Shown: piece by piece, positions 8,240-17,329 of the stretch
How the letters are laid out: the number at the start of each line of letters is the position of its first letter
How positions within the stretch are numbered: position 1 is the first letter of the stretch
Source: Sphingobacterium sp. GVS05A
Lineage (GTDB): Bacteria > Bacteroidota > Bacteroidia > Sphingobacteriales > Sphingobacteriaceae
Reading direction: 5' to 3'
Assembly (NCBI RefSeq): GCF_019969845.1
Contig: NZ_JAHXYR010000005.1
Location: 124,001-188,000 of the forward strand
DNA length: 64,000 nucleotides
The notes under the pieces: model-generated
What the model was told of the DNA's origin: nothing
The model's input: only the letters and a program-made list of their open reading frames with translations
Database searches by the model: none
Translations under genes and position numbers: made by a program

Positions 8240-8767
8240 ATGAATGAAGCACATGTCAGACAATTGTTTACCCAGCTTTACGAAGAAAATTGGGTGAAGT
8301 TGTATGTACATGTCTTCCGGATGTTAAATGATCAGGACGAGGCCCGTGATATTGTACAGGAAATATTCGCAAATCTCTGGGACCGTATGGAGCGGCTGGA
8401 AATCGAGCATTCGTATCAGGCTTATCTCTTTCGTTCGGCCCGTAATCTGGTGATCAACCGCATTGCAAGCCAAGATGTGGGACGTAAATATGAACATTAC
8501 CTGGAGCATGCTGCCCCAGCCCTTGAAATGATGCCCGACGAGTTGCTGCGGGAGAAAGAATTAGCCGAGCAGATCGATCAAGCGATTGAAAAGCTGCCGC
8601 GCAAAATGGCGCTGATCTTCAAAAAAAGCCGCTTCGAACAACGAAGCTATCGGGAGATCGCCGAGGAACTTGATATCTCCGAGCAGACTGTCAAAAAGCA
8701 GATATACAATGCGCTGACAGTTTTAAGAAAAAAAATACGAACTATTTTCATTTTTTTCTACCACTAA
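8240..8767 (+). CDS. ECF-type RNA polymerase sigma factor
   Basis: A 175-residue sigma-70 family protein with region 2 (DQDEARDIVQEIFANLWDR, about residues 31-50) and region 4 (LPRKMALIFKKSRFE, then SYREIAEELDISEQTVKKQI, about 118-155). It belongs to the Bacteroidota FecI-like type linked to SusC/SusD transporters. It should direct RNA polymerase to the downstream transporter genes when the FecR partner is triggered. FecR begins 44 bp downstream and the SusC after that has the STN signalling domain, so the three form a complete cell-surface signalling module. The C-terminus (RTIFIFFYH) is unusually hydrophobic. Confidence 0.93.
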   Translation: MNEAHVRQLFTQLYEENWVKLYVHVFRMLNDQDEARDIVQEIFANLWDRMERLEIEHSYQAYLFRSARNLVINRIASQDVGRKYEHYLEHAAPALEMMPDELLREKELAEQIDQAIEKLPRKMALIFKKSRFEQRSYREIAEELDISEQTVKKQIYNALTVLRKKIRTIFIFFYH

Positions 8768-8811
8768 GCGGGCGCTATCCTGTCTTCTAAACTGTAAACA
8801 GGATAGAACCT

Positions 8812-9864
8812 ATGAAACAACGATTATCGAAACAATTGCTGCAGAAGTATCAGCAGGGTATGTGCAGCGCCGAGGAAATTGCGTTTGTCGAGAGTTGGTA
8901 CAATCAGCTTAGCAAGACAAATAACGCAAATGATATTCCGGAACTTGATCTGGCTGCCGAAGATCGCTATTTCCAACAACATATTTTTGGGCCCGAATTG
9001 CGAGCCAATCGCCATAGGAGAGCCTACCTGAAGGTCGCAGCCAGTATTGTATTCTTTTTGATGGCCGGAGCAGCGATGTATTTCTTTTCTGGGCGCCAGC
9101 GATCCCCAGAGCCACTGCCTTTTAGTGTCGGTCAATTCCAGGCCGATCTGCTGATCGGAAATGAAGTGGTCCGCCTGGACGAAAAGAAGCTGTTCAGCCC
9201 GGCATTGATGGAGCAGCGCAAGGGGGATCAAGTGGCAATCAAGACCAAGAAGGGGCAAGAATTCAAGATGGAACTTCCGGATGGTACGACAGTGTGGTTA
9301 AATGCAGACAGTAAGCTGGAAATCGGACCGGGATACAATCTACAGGAGCGCTCGGTATTCTTGGAGGGTGAAGCCTACTTTAAAGTGGCTAAAAATAAAG
9401 CGAAACCCTTTATTGTTCATGTAGGCAAGACAAGCATTGAAGCTATGGGGACAGCTTTCAATGTCAAGTTGTATCCCCATGATAGTCAGCTCTTGACCAC
9501 GCAGCTCGACGAAGGAAAAATACGGGTCAGCAATGCCGGCCTGCAGGAGATTCTGCTCCCCGGACAGAGCATCCAGCTGAATGTGCTGAATGGGGACTTC
9601 CAGCTGCAGCAAGAAAACAAACAGCAGGATGCTGCCAACTGGAAAGATGGTTACTTTGAATTTGACCAGACACCTCTTCCGGAGATTTTGGCTGATCTGG
9701 CCCGTTGGTACAATTTTACCTATAGCCTGTCACCCGTCTATAAAAATAAAGTGCTTAGCGGAAAAATCAGCAAAAAAGAGTCCTTTGAGGAAGTGCTGAA
9801 GATATTACGGTTCGCCGGCATAAATTATACAATCGACAAGGACAGACTCGTACTTGTTCCCTAA
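8812..9864 (+). CDS. FecR family anti-sigma regulator
   Basis: A 350-residue single-pass inner membrane protein. A cytoplasmic N-terminal part (about 1-66) would hold the sigma factor, a membrane helix covers about 69-91 (AYLKVAASIVFFLMAGAAMYFF), and the periplasmic FecR domain contains the family hallmarks KTKKGQEFKMELPDGTTVWL and GEAYFKVAKNKAKPFIVHV. The C-terminal DUF4974 region (DGYFEFDQTPLPEILADLARWYNF) would contact the STN domain of the TonB receptor. It sits between its sigma factor and the STN-bearing SusC, 39 bp before the latter. It should pass the receptor's ligand signal across the inner membrane. Confidence 0.94.
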   Translation: MKQRLSKQLLQKYQQGMCSAEEIAFVESWYNQLSKTNNANDIPELDLAAEDRYFQQHIFGPELRANRHRRAYLKVAASIVFFLMAGAAMYFFSGRQRSPEPLPFSVGQFQADLLIGNEVVRLDEKKLFSPALMEQRKGDQVAIKTKKGQEFKMELPDGTTVWLNADSKLEIGPGYNLQERSVFLEGEAYFKVAKNKAKPFIVHVGKTSIEAMGTAFNVKLYPHDSQLLTTQLDEGKIRVSNAGLQEILLPGQSIQLNVLNGDFQLQQENKQQDAANWKDGYFEFDQTPLPEILADLARWYNFTYSLSPVYKNKVLSGKISKKESFEEVLKILRFAGINYTIDKDRLVLVP

Positions 9865-9903
9865 CCAAAGAAGAAACAAACGAATTTTCAATCTAAATAC
9901 CCT

Positions 9904-12900
9904 ATGAAACAGTCCGTAAAAACACTGCTATTTATGCTGATGCATGTCAATGGCTATGCCTTTAGCCAGCAGGGAGACAAGCCATCCAACCATGTTCAAT
10001 TTAAACAGCTCGTCAAAGCCATCGAGCAGCGTAGCGATTATCGCTTTGTTTATGATCCCAATGAAATTAGCCCCGATCTGAATGTTGATGTCAATTTGAC
10101 CAATGCCAATATCCCTGAACTACTTAAACAGGCATTCTCAGCTAAAGGTATCCGCTATCAAATTGTCAAAAACACCATCGTGCTCCAGGGGAAAGCAGCT
10201 GGTAAGACCCTGCAGGCTACGATCAGTGGTCGGGTCAGCAATGCTTCAGGTGCAGCGCTTGAAGGGGTAAGTGTCCGTGTTAAAAATAAGGTAGTCAGTA
10301 CGGTTACCGATGCCAGTGGCCGTTTTAGTTTAAATGGACTGCAGCAGGATGATATACTGCTCTTGACTTATGTTGGCTATCGCAGCAAGGAAGTGAAGGT
10401 TGCGGGCAAAGGCATCATTGACATAAGCCTTGAGGTAGATCCGGGCAACCTGGATGAAGTGGTCGTTATCGGTTACGGTACGTCATCGATACGCAAAAAT
10501 ACAGGTTCGGTATCCAGCGTGACCAGCAAGGAAATAGAGACCCAACCGGTATTGGACCCCTTGGCGGCATTGCAGGGCCGCGTGGCCGGACTCAATATAG
10601 CATCTAATTCGGGGCTGCCGGGCAGCTCTTTTCAGGTGCAGCTGCGTGGTGTCAATTCACTGAGCAATGGCAGTAGCCCTCTTTACATTATCGACGGTAT
10701 TCCATTTTCGGACGAAAGCATGAATCAGTTTACCTCAGCCAATGGAAATCAAAGCCCGCTAAGCCTGATCAATCCAAAGGATATTGAACGGATCGATGTG
10801 CTTAAGGATGCCGATGCAACAGCCATTTATGGCTCCCGGGGTGGGAATGGAGTGATCCTGATAACCACCAAAAAGGGAAATAAAAGCGGACTTAAAATAG
10901 ATTTTAATGCCAATATTGGCTCCGGTAAAGCCATTCGAAATCTCAAGATGCTCAATACGGAGCAATATTTGGAAATCCGTAAGGAAGGATTTAAAAACGA
11001 TAATTGGACAGCGACGGCAGATAATGCGCCGGATCTGCTGACCTGGGATCAGTCCGCTTACAGTGACTGGCAAAAGGAGTTTTTTGGGGCAAGTGCTCCT
11101 TTCTCAACGTATCAGCTGTCATTTTCCGGCGGAAACGAATATACCCAATACCTGGCCAGTGCCAATTTCAATCGCCAGGGTGATCCATTGCCCGGTAATC
11201 AAAATTATCAGCGTGGGGGTGCTTTGTTGAATCTGTCTACGCAGTCCAAAGATCAACGATTTAAACTCAATAGCAGTTTCAACCTCAACTTGGACCGTAA
11301 CAATACAGTGCCAACGGATATTGCACAGTTTTATAACCTGGCGCCCAATTATCCCCTATACGATGAAAAGGGAGACTATTATTGGTTTCAACAAACCTTG
11401 CAGAATCCAGCCGCATATATGGAGCGCTCGAGTGTGTCAAAATCAAAATCCCTGCTGGCCAACTTTTCAGCAGAGTACGCGATCTTACCCGAATTGGTCG
11501 CTAAAGTCAATGTAGGTTATAACCTCAAAAGCATGGACCAGACACGCCTGCTGCCCAATGCCGGATTTAATCCATTGACCAGTACAGGGTCAATGGCCTC
11601 TTACGGCAATTCGGATTATCAGTCCTACATCGTTGAGCCGCAATTGAATTACAGCAAAAACTTTGGCAAACATGAATTTAAGCTCCTTTTGGGCGGTACC
11701 TGGCAGCAGCGGATCAGTGAAGGTAAATACTTGGATGGTAGCAGTTATCCAAGTGATTCCCAGTTAGCCAATATGGCTGCGGCAGGTGTCATTGCGATCC
11801 GCAACAATCAGTATGCGGATTACCGCTATCAGTCTGCATTTGCACGTATCAATTATGCCTATGCGGATAGATACCTTGTGAATGCCAGCTACCGAAGAGA
11901 TGGCTCGTCCCGCTTTGGCCCCAACAATAAGTACGGTAATTTTGGGTCGATTGGTGCCGCCTGGGTATTCAGTAGCGAAGAATTTTTAAAAGATCAGTCT
12001 ATCCTTAGCTTCGGGAAACTGCGTGCCAGCTGGGGGGTGACGGGCAATGACCAGATCGGAGATTACCAGTACCTGGATACCTGGGGAACGGGCTTTGCCT
12101 ACCAGGGCATCACCGGGCTTTATCCGACACGGGTGTTTAATCCCAATTTTGGATGGGAGGAAATTAAAAAGAAAGAACTGGGCCTCGACCTTGGCTTTTT
12201 CAGGGACCGTATTTTCCTCACAGCCAATTATTACAACAATAGATCGGATAATCAGTTGATCAATATCGTGCTCGCGCCGCAGACGGGCTATAATTCCTAT
12301 TTTGGGAATACCCCGGCACTGATCGAAAATAAGGGCTTGGAGTTTGAGCTGAGCAGTGTGAATATCCAAAAGGAAAAGTTCAGCTGGAAAACCAATTTCA
12401 ATATCACTTTTCCATCCAACACCCTGCTTGAATATCCTGGTCTTGGAAATAGCAGTGATGCGAGGCGATATGTCATTGGCGAGTCCACACGTATCGTCCG
12501 TGGATTTCAGTTTACCGGAGTGGATCCGCAAACCGGGGTCGCCCAATTCCGGGATGTGGATGGCGATGGGAAGATCAGTGATTTCAATGACTATGTGACC
12601 TTGGGCTCACTGCTGCCCAAGTATTATGGTGGTATCGGCAACAATCTAAGTTATGGCAGTGTGAGCCTTGGGTTCCTATTTCAATTTGTTAAACAGGAGG
12701 GACCATCCATTGGGTATGGCCCACAGGCAACGACCATTGGCGGAATGGGCAATCTGGATGAATATGTGTTGGACCGTTGGCAGCAGCCGGGAGATGTGAC
12801 GGATGTACCACGCGCTACCGCCAATAGCGCCAACGAAGCCAACCTGGCTTACCGCAATTACTACCGGTATTCATCGGCGGTATGGGACGATGCTTCTTTT

Positions 12901-13149
12901 ATCCGCTTAAAAAATGTATCGCTCAGTTATGATATTTCCAAATGGACCCAGAAGATCAATATCAGCAGGGCGCTGGTACAATTTAATGCACAGAACCTCT
13001 TTACCTGGACAAGCTTTAGGGGGATGGATCCGGAGATGCCGGGTTTTGACCGTACCTATCTCTCGGATGTCAATGTCTTTGGTTCGGTACGGAATAGCGC
13101 CACGCCATCGATGCGTACCTATACTTTTACGGTTCAGCTCACTTTTTAA
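9904..13149 (+). CDS. SusC/RagA family TonB-dependent outer membrane receptor with STN domain
   Basis: A 1081-residue receptor. A signal peptide (about 1-22) is followed by an STN secretin/TonB short domain (about 30-95), a CarboxypepD_reg-like beta-sandwich (about 105-172, starting TISGRVSNASGAALEGVSV), the LDEVVVIGYGT box (about 183-194), the plug and the 22-strand barrel. It ends in the aromatic TFTVQLTF expected of an outer membrane protein. Together with the following SusD lipoprotein it should import an oligomer with TonB energy; the STN domain signals to the FecR just upstream. The TlpA-like and peptidase genes downstream suggest peptides rather than glycans as cargo, which is an inference. 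Confidence 0.95.
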   Translation: MKQSVKTLLFMLMHVNGYAFSQQGDKPSNHVQFKQLVKAIEQRSDYRFVYDPNEISPDLNVDVNLTNANIPELLKQAFSAKGIRYQIVKNTIVLQGKAAGKTLQATISGRVSNASGAALEGVSVRVKNKVVSTVTDASGRFSLNGLQQDDILLLTYVGYRSKEVKVAGKGIIDISLEVDPGNLDEVVVIGYGTSSIRKNTGSVSSVTSKEIETQPVLDPLAALQGRVAGLNIASNSGLPGSSFQVQLRGVNSLSNGSSPLYIIDGIPFSDESMNQFTSANGNQSPLSLINPKDIERIDVLKDADATAIYGSRGGNGVILITTKKGNKSGLKIDFNANIGSGKAIRNLKMLNTEQYLEIRKEGFKNDNWTATADNAPDLLTWDQSAYSDWQKEFFGASAPFSTYQLSFSGGNEYTQYLASANFNRQGDPLPGNQNYQRGGALLNLSTQSKDQRFKLNSSFNLNLDRNNTVPTDIAQFYNLAPNYPLYDEKGDYYWFQQTLQNPAAYMERSSVSKSKSLLANFSAEYAILPELVAKVNVGYNLKSMDQTRLLPNAGFNPLTSTGSMASYGNSDYQSYIVEPQLNYSKNFGKHEFKLLLGGTWQQRISEGKYLDGSSYPSDSQLANMAAAGVIAIRNNQYADYRYQSAFARINYAYADRYLVNASYRRDGSSRFGPNNKYGNFGSIGAAWVFSSEEFLKDQSILSFGKLRASWGVTGNDQIGDYQYLDTWGTGFAYQGITGLYPTRVFNPNFGWEEIKKKELGLDLGFFRDRIFLTANYYNNRSDNQLINIVLAPQTGYNSYFGNTPALIENKGLEFELSSVNIQKEKFSWKTNFNITFPSNTLLEYPGLGNSSDARRYVIGESTRIVRGFQFTGVDPQTGVAQFRDVDGDGKISDFNDYVTLGSLLPKYYGGIGNNLSYGSVSLGFLFQFVKQEGPSIGYGPQATTIGGMGNLDEYVLDRWQQPGDVTDVPRATANSANEANLAYRNYYRYSSAVWDDASFIRLKNVSLSYDISKWTQKINISRALVQFNAQNLFTWTSFRGMDPEMPGFDRTYLSDVNVFGSVRNSATPSMRTYTFTVQLTF

Positions 13150-13178
13150 TGATCATAAAACGACTAAAGACTTATCCC

Positions 13179-14543
13179 ATGAATAAATATATCATCTACA
13201 GCCTTTTTGCGACAGCACTGATGAACATATCCTGCAATAAATTTCTGGCAGTGGACCCGCCCAAGACAGAAGTGGCGGCAGAGTCGGCCTTCAGTGACGA
13301 AAAGACGGCCACAGCAACCGTGGGCGGACTCTATACCAGTATGAACAACTACAACAACCAGTTCGCCAGTGGACTGATGACCATTGTACTGTCCAGTCTG
13401 GCCGACGATTACAACTCAGCTTTTACAAGCTATGATGAGTACAAATACAATAAACTAAGTCCGGCGACCTCTTATCTCGATCGGCTCTGGTCGCAACCTT
13501 ATAGCTATATCAATCACAGCAATAAGATTATCGAGGGAGTGGAAGCTTCGGCGCTCAGCAGTACGGTAAAGGCACAGCTATCGGCCGAGGCCCGTTTTAC
13601 GCGGGTGTTCAATTACTTTTACCTGAGCAACCTCTTCAACAAAGTACCCTTGATCACGGATACCAAAGACCTGGAGGCCAACAACCGAAAAGGTCCTGCC
13701 TCCCGGGAGGAGCTCTATGCGTTCATGGTGGAAGATCTGAAGAAAGCTGCTGTCGATATTGCTGACGCCTATCAGGGCAATGAGCGTACCCGCCCCAATA
13801 GAAAAGCGGTTGACGCGCTATTGGCCCGGGTATATCTTTATCATGCAGACTGGGCCAATGCCGAAGAGATGGCTGACAAAGTCATCGCTGACAATCGGTA
13901 TGAACTGTCGCGTGATCTAAATACCGTTTTTTTGAAGACGAGCAAAGAGGCGATCTGGCAGCTGCAGACCGTTAATCTTTCTACTGCCGGGGTCAACACC
14001 TGGGAGGGTTTCAGTATCGTTCCTGCAGTAGCTACGGCACGGAGTTACTATCAGGTGTATGATACCACGGTAGCGGCCTATGAAGAGAATGACTTACGTA
14101 AAGCCATGTGGTTAAAGCCTTATGTTGTAAATAATAAGACACTTTATATGCCCTATAAGTACAAGTTGCGTACGGGCACACCTGTTACCGAATACAATAC
14201 CGTGCTGCGTCTTGCCGAGCAGTATCTGATCCGTGCCGAAGCGCGGTTGAACCAAAATAAGTTGCAGGCGGCACTACAGGATATCAATCAGATCCGTGAG
14301 CGTGCAGGCCTTGCTGCGCTACCACAAACGATGGACAAGGCGAGCATCGCCCTGGCGCTTGAAAAAGAACGCCAACTGGAACTGCTCGGTGAATGGGGCC
14401 ACCGATGGTTTGACCTGGTCCGCACGAACAGGGCACTGCCTGTACTTTCAAAGGTCAAAACAGACTTTATTGAAAGCGATACCAAAATACCGATCGCCAG
14501 TGCTATTTTAATCACAAATGCTAACCTCCAACAGAATGATTAA
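13179..14543 (+). CDS. SusD/RagB family nutrient-binding lipoprotein
   Basis: With the ATG at 13179 the protein has 454 residues and begins with a lipoprotein signal ending in the lipobox MNISC. An earlier ATG at 13149 overlaps the SusC stop but would place ten extra residues ahead of the signal. The C-terminal RagB/SusD signature is present: AEQYLIRAEARLNQNKLQAAL, IREPAG-like IRERAGL, and ERQLELLGEWGHRWFDLVRT. It should form the lid over the preceding SusC and bind the ligand at the cell surface. Its coding end overlaps the start of the TlpA-like gene by 8 nt, so all are in one operon. Confidence 0.93.
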   Translation: MNKYIIYSLFATALMNISCNKFLAVDPPKTEVAAESAFSDEKTATATVGGLYTSMNNYNNQFASGLMTIVLSSLADDYNSAFTSYDEYKYNKLSPATSYLDRLWSQPYSYINHSNKIIEGVEASALSSTVKAQLSAEARFTRVFNYFYLSNLFNKVPLITDTKDLEANNRKGPASREELYAFMVEDLKKAAVDIADAYQGNERTRPNRKAVDALLARVYLYHADWANAEEMADKVIADNRYELSRDLNTVFLKTSKEAIWQLQTVNLSTAGVNTWEGFSIVPAVATARSYYQVYDTTVAAYEENDLRKAMWLKPYVVNNKTLYMPYKYKLRTGTPVTEYNTVLRLAEQYLIRAEARLNQNKLQAALQDINQIRERAGLAALPQTMDKASIALALEKERQLELLGEWGHRWFDLVRTNRALPVLSKVKTDFIESDTKIPIASAILITNANLQQND

Positions 14544-16452
14544 GCTATTCAAATACGCGTTGCTGCTTTGCCTGCTCCAGGCAAGCCTGCTGTTGCAGGC
14601 ACAAGTCAGCATAACGCCGGAAAAAGCAGCGGCCGGTGATACCGTGACCATCAGCTTTGATCCGGGTAAATCTGCTGCGGTCCATAGTGCGGGGCCATTT
14701 TTCGTGGATTTCAACTATTCAAATTTTTATGAATTTCCGAGCCGCATGCCTATGGAGCGACAAGGTGGACTGTGGCGTGTACGGTTTAAACTGCCTGCCT
14801 ACGCCAACTTTTCCTGCTTTACGATCGCCGACAAAGACAAAAAATTTGTACAGCAGGCAAGCGATAGCAGTCAATATGAGATCTACGTCTATAAGCAGGG
14901 GAAACTGATCGCGGGTAATTACCTGGGAAAATCCTACAGCGTACCGGTCCAGGATAAAACCTCGGATCATATCGTTGCTACACAGGAATATTACCTCAAA
15001 AAAGAGTTGAGTCTATATCCCGACAATTACGAGGCACAGCTCCGGCTGATTGTGCTACAGATGAAAACCGGTAGTCCGGCCCAGCAGGCGCGGCTGTTGA
15101 AAAAGGGTTTGGCCGTGGTAGAAAAGAAATTCAGAAGCAATCCACTCGTTGAAGGTAACCTCAACAAGGTGACCATGGGCTATCTGATACTTGGCCAAAA
15201 CCAAAAAGTGGATTCGATCCGTCAGGTCGTGATCAACGAGTTTCCCAACCAGAAGATCGGGATATCTTATCGGCTCAATAAGTTGTTTCGCGAGCAGGAC
15301 TCCACCGCCGTGGTCGCGAAGATAGGGGAGCTTCTTTCCCTCAAAACGGCCGATAATGAGACGGCCTATGGCAGCGCATACGAATATCTTTTTACCTACT
15401 ACGTGCGCCACGGCGACAGCGTACAGGCCCGGAAATACCTGCCCCTGATTACCCGTTGGGAACAAGATCCCTATAAATGGCGCACATATAATGAATATGT
15501 GCAGCTGCTATTGGATCATAAGCTGATGCTGCAAGATGCGTCCAAACTCAATTTATATCTACTTGATAGTGTTGCGGCCTATCCCGTGAGTCTAATACGC
15601 TATTTCCCCGAAACGGGCTATCTGGTGGCCCATGATCCGGCCAAGGTAGATAAGCTCAGGGCGATAAAAGCTGAAATTATGGCCAATCAGGGACTGATCA
15701 CCGCGCAGTTAAATCAGCCCGAAGCTGCCCGGGACTGGTTTGCAAAAAGTATTCCTACACTTCAGTCGGCTGCACTACTGCGGGCTGTGGCCATGCAGTA
15801 TCAGCAGTGGAATGATCCGACCAGCGCTATACCCGTATTGGAGGCAGCCTATCGGCATGCTCCTTTTGACCCACAGATCCGGCAGCTTCTCGACAGCGCG
15901 CTCGTTAAAACAGGAATGGGCAATGCTGCAGAACGGCAAGCTTATTTTAACAAGCTTGACAAGCAATGGAAACAGGTGTATTATGAGGAGTTTCAGAAAA
16001 TCATCGGCAATACGCCATTTCCAGAAGACATCAGCATTGTTGATATGGACAAGAAACCATTGCTTAAATCGGAACTCACGGACAAGATTGTGATCATTGA
16101 TTTTTGGGCCACCTGGTGTAAGCCCTGCATCGCCTCTTTTCCCTATTTGCATCAGGTGTACAAAAAATATGCAGACGATCCGCAAGTGAAATTCGTTATA
16201 CTCAATTCGGGCAGTGGAAATAGCTGGGACGACGCCAACAAATGGGCACAGGCCAATCCCCAATTTGACTTTCCATTTTATTACAACCAAGATAAAAAGC
16301 TCAGCAGCAAGCTGGATATCACGTCAATTCCGACAACGTTAATCCTGGACAAAAAAGGGAACATTCGTTTTCGAAAGGTGGGGTTTGAAGGTGAAAAGCT
16401 CTTACAAAGCCTCGATGCCATGATCGAATACCTGAAAGAATTGGAGCAATAA
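14536..16452 (+). CDS. TlpA-like thioredoxin-fold protein with large N-terminal region
   Basis: A 638-residue exported protein; the start at 14536 (MIKLFKYALLLCLL) gives a clean signal peptide, and 14518 is a possible earlier ATG. After the signal there is an Ig-like beta region (about 25-125), then a long helical repeat-like middle (about 150-480) and a C-terminal thioredoxin fold with FWATWCKPC, the CxxC at about residues 527-530. The cis-Pro loop SIPTTLIL follows. It should act in the periplasm or on the outer membrane as a thiol-disulfide oxidoreductase. Large TlpA-like proteins often follow SusC/SusD pairs in Sphingobacteria, but their role there is not settled. It overlaps SusD by 8 nt. 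Confidence 0.85.
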   Translation: MIKLFKYALLLCLLQASLLLQAQVSITPEKAAAGDTVTISFDPGKSAAVHSAGPFFVDFNYSNFYEFPSRMPMERQGGLWRVRFKLPAYANFSCFTIADKDKKFVQQASDSSQYEIYVYKQGKLIAGNYLGKSYSVPVQDKTSDHIVATQEYYLKKELSLYPDNYEAQLRLIVLQMKTGSPAQQARLLKKGLAVVEKKFRSNPLVEGNLNKVTMGYLILGQNQKVDSIRQVVINEFPNQKIGISYRLNKLFREQDSTAVVAKIGELLSLKTADNETAYGSAYEYLFTYYVRHGDSVQARKYLPLITRWEQDPYKWRTYNEYVQLLLDHKLMLQDASKLNLYLLDSVAAYPVSLIRYFPETGYLVAHDPAKVDKLRAIKAEIMANQGLITAQLNQPEAARDWFAKSIPTLQSAALLRAVAMQYQQWNDPTSAIPVLEAAYRHAPFDPQIRQLLDSALVKTGMGNAAERQAYFNKLDKQWKQVYYEEFQKIIGNTPFPEDISIVDMDKKPLLKSELTDKIVIIDFWATWCKPCIASFPYLHQVYKKYADDPQVKFVILNSGSGNSWDDANKWAQANPQFDFPFYYNQDKKLSSKLDITSIPTTLILDKKGNIRFRKVGFEGEKLLQSLDAMIEYLKELEQ

Positions 16453-16554
16453 GCTGTTGTTTGGGCAGTGCTCCGCTTGCCTGAAGCTAGCTCAAGCAAA
16501 GGAATGAATAATTAGCACAATAAGCTATTGTTCTGCTAGTTATTCAGGATCATA

Positions 16555-16595
16555 AGACATCAATAAGGTTCTATGTTATTACCTTATTGATGTCT
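16555..16595. terminator. Bidirectional hairpin terminator
   Basis: A perfect 15-bp inverted repeat (AGACATCAATAAGGT at 16555-16569 with 16581-16595) lies between the end of the TlpA-like gene and the convergent small gene. Its right arm overlaps the last codons of the small gene. Confidence 0.6.
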
Positions 16596-16880
16596 ATTGC
16601 CTTTAGGATAATACGAAATATTTTTGTTGATCCCTTGCGCCGCATCATTTCTGTCGGGCGATACCATGGCGGGTGCATATTGCAATGACACAATATCGAT
16701 GCTGTCGATGTCGGGCATTTTAAGCGGGCGGTACCAAGAGGGTGGGTTCGTTAGATTGCCCGTCTGTTTGCGATCTGTTTTTTCTGTTGATCCCTGTACA
16801 GAACGCTGTTTCCAGCTTCTGTATGCGAGCAATGCTGCTCCAGCAACTGCCGTGATAATCAGTCCGATTTGTGCTTTCAT
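16584..16880 (-). CDS. Small single-membrane-span protein, unknown function
   Basis: A 98-residue frame with one N-terminal membrane segment (MKAQIGLIITAVAGAALLAYRSW) followed by a polar, Gln/Thr/Asn-rich tail that would lie outside or in the cytoplasm. The helix is ended by a basic RSWKQR, which suggests that the tail is cytoplasmic. The C-terminal part carries WYRPLKMPDIDSIDI and a Tyr-Pro motif. I do not recognise a family. The frame ends inside a strong convergent hairpin. No consensus promoter is seen upstream. Confidence 0.5.
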   Translation of the reverse strand: MKAQIGLIITAVAGAALLAYRSWKQRSVQGSTEKTDRKQTGNLTNPPSWYRPLKMPDIDSIDIVSLQYAPAMVSPDRNDAAQGINKNISYYPKGNRHQ

Positions 16881-17329
16881 ACGTTCTTCTTTAAAAATTG
16901 AACCATATTCCTTTTTAAATGAACAATACTCTTATCAAAAAGTTCAATAAAAAACGAATCAGCATCTTTGGGTCCCCTTTGTAAGAATGAACACAATGAT
17001 CGATAAAAAAAATCTACTATTTTAGTATACATTATTTTGTTTTAATGCTTACATTTGTTTTATCGTAGTTTCAATTGGCGTTGGCGACGATTTAATCACT
17101 ATCTAAACAAAGTAAAAATGAAACAGCATTATCTAAACCACCTTTTCAAAGTAAGTAATCTATCTTTTCCAAAAGCTTATAGGGCGTTCTCTGTGCCTCG
17201 AATGTGTAGCTAATAAAATTCTCCAACTCTTGATAATAAGGGCAATAATTCTAGTATTGCTCACTATCCTTTTGCTATAAACATGTTTATGGCCAGGACA
17301 TCTATTTTTTAAACTAAACGATTCTACCT
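16881..17329. other. Intergenic region upstream of the second SusC operon, with possible leader ORF
   Basis: This 449-nt gap has a -7-like TACATTTG (17050-17057) without a good -33 partner. A 31-codon frame (17118-17213), beginning MKQHYLNHLFKV, has an A-rich context just like that of SusC starts and could be a leader peptide or a remnant of a receptor N-terminus. Nothing else coding is seen. Confidence 0.35.
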
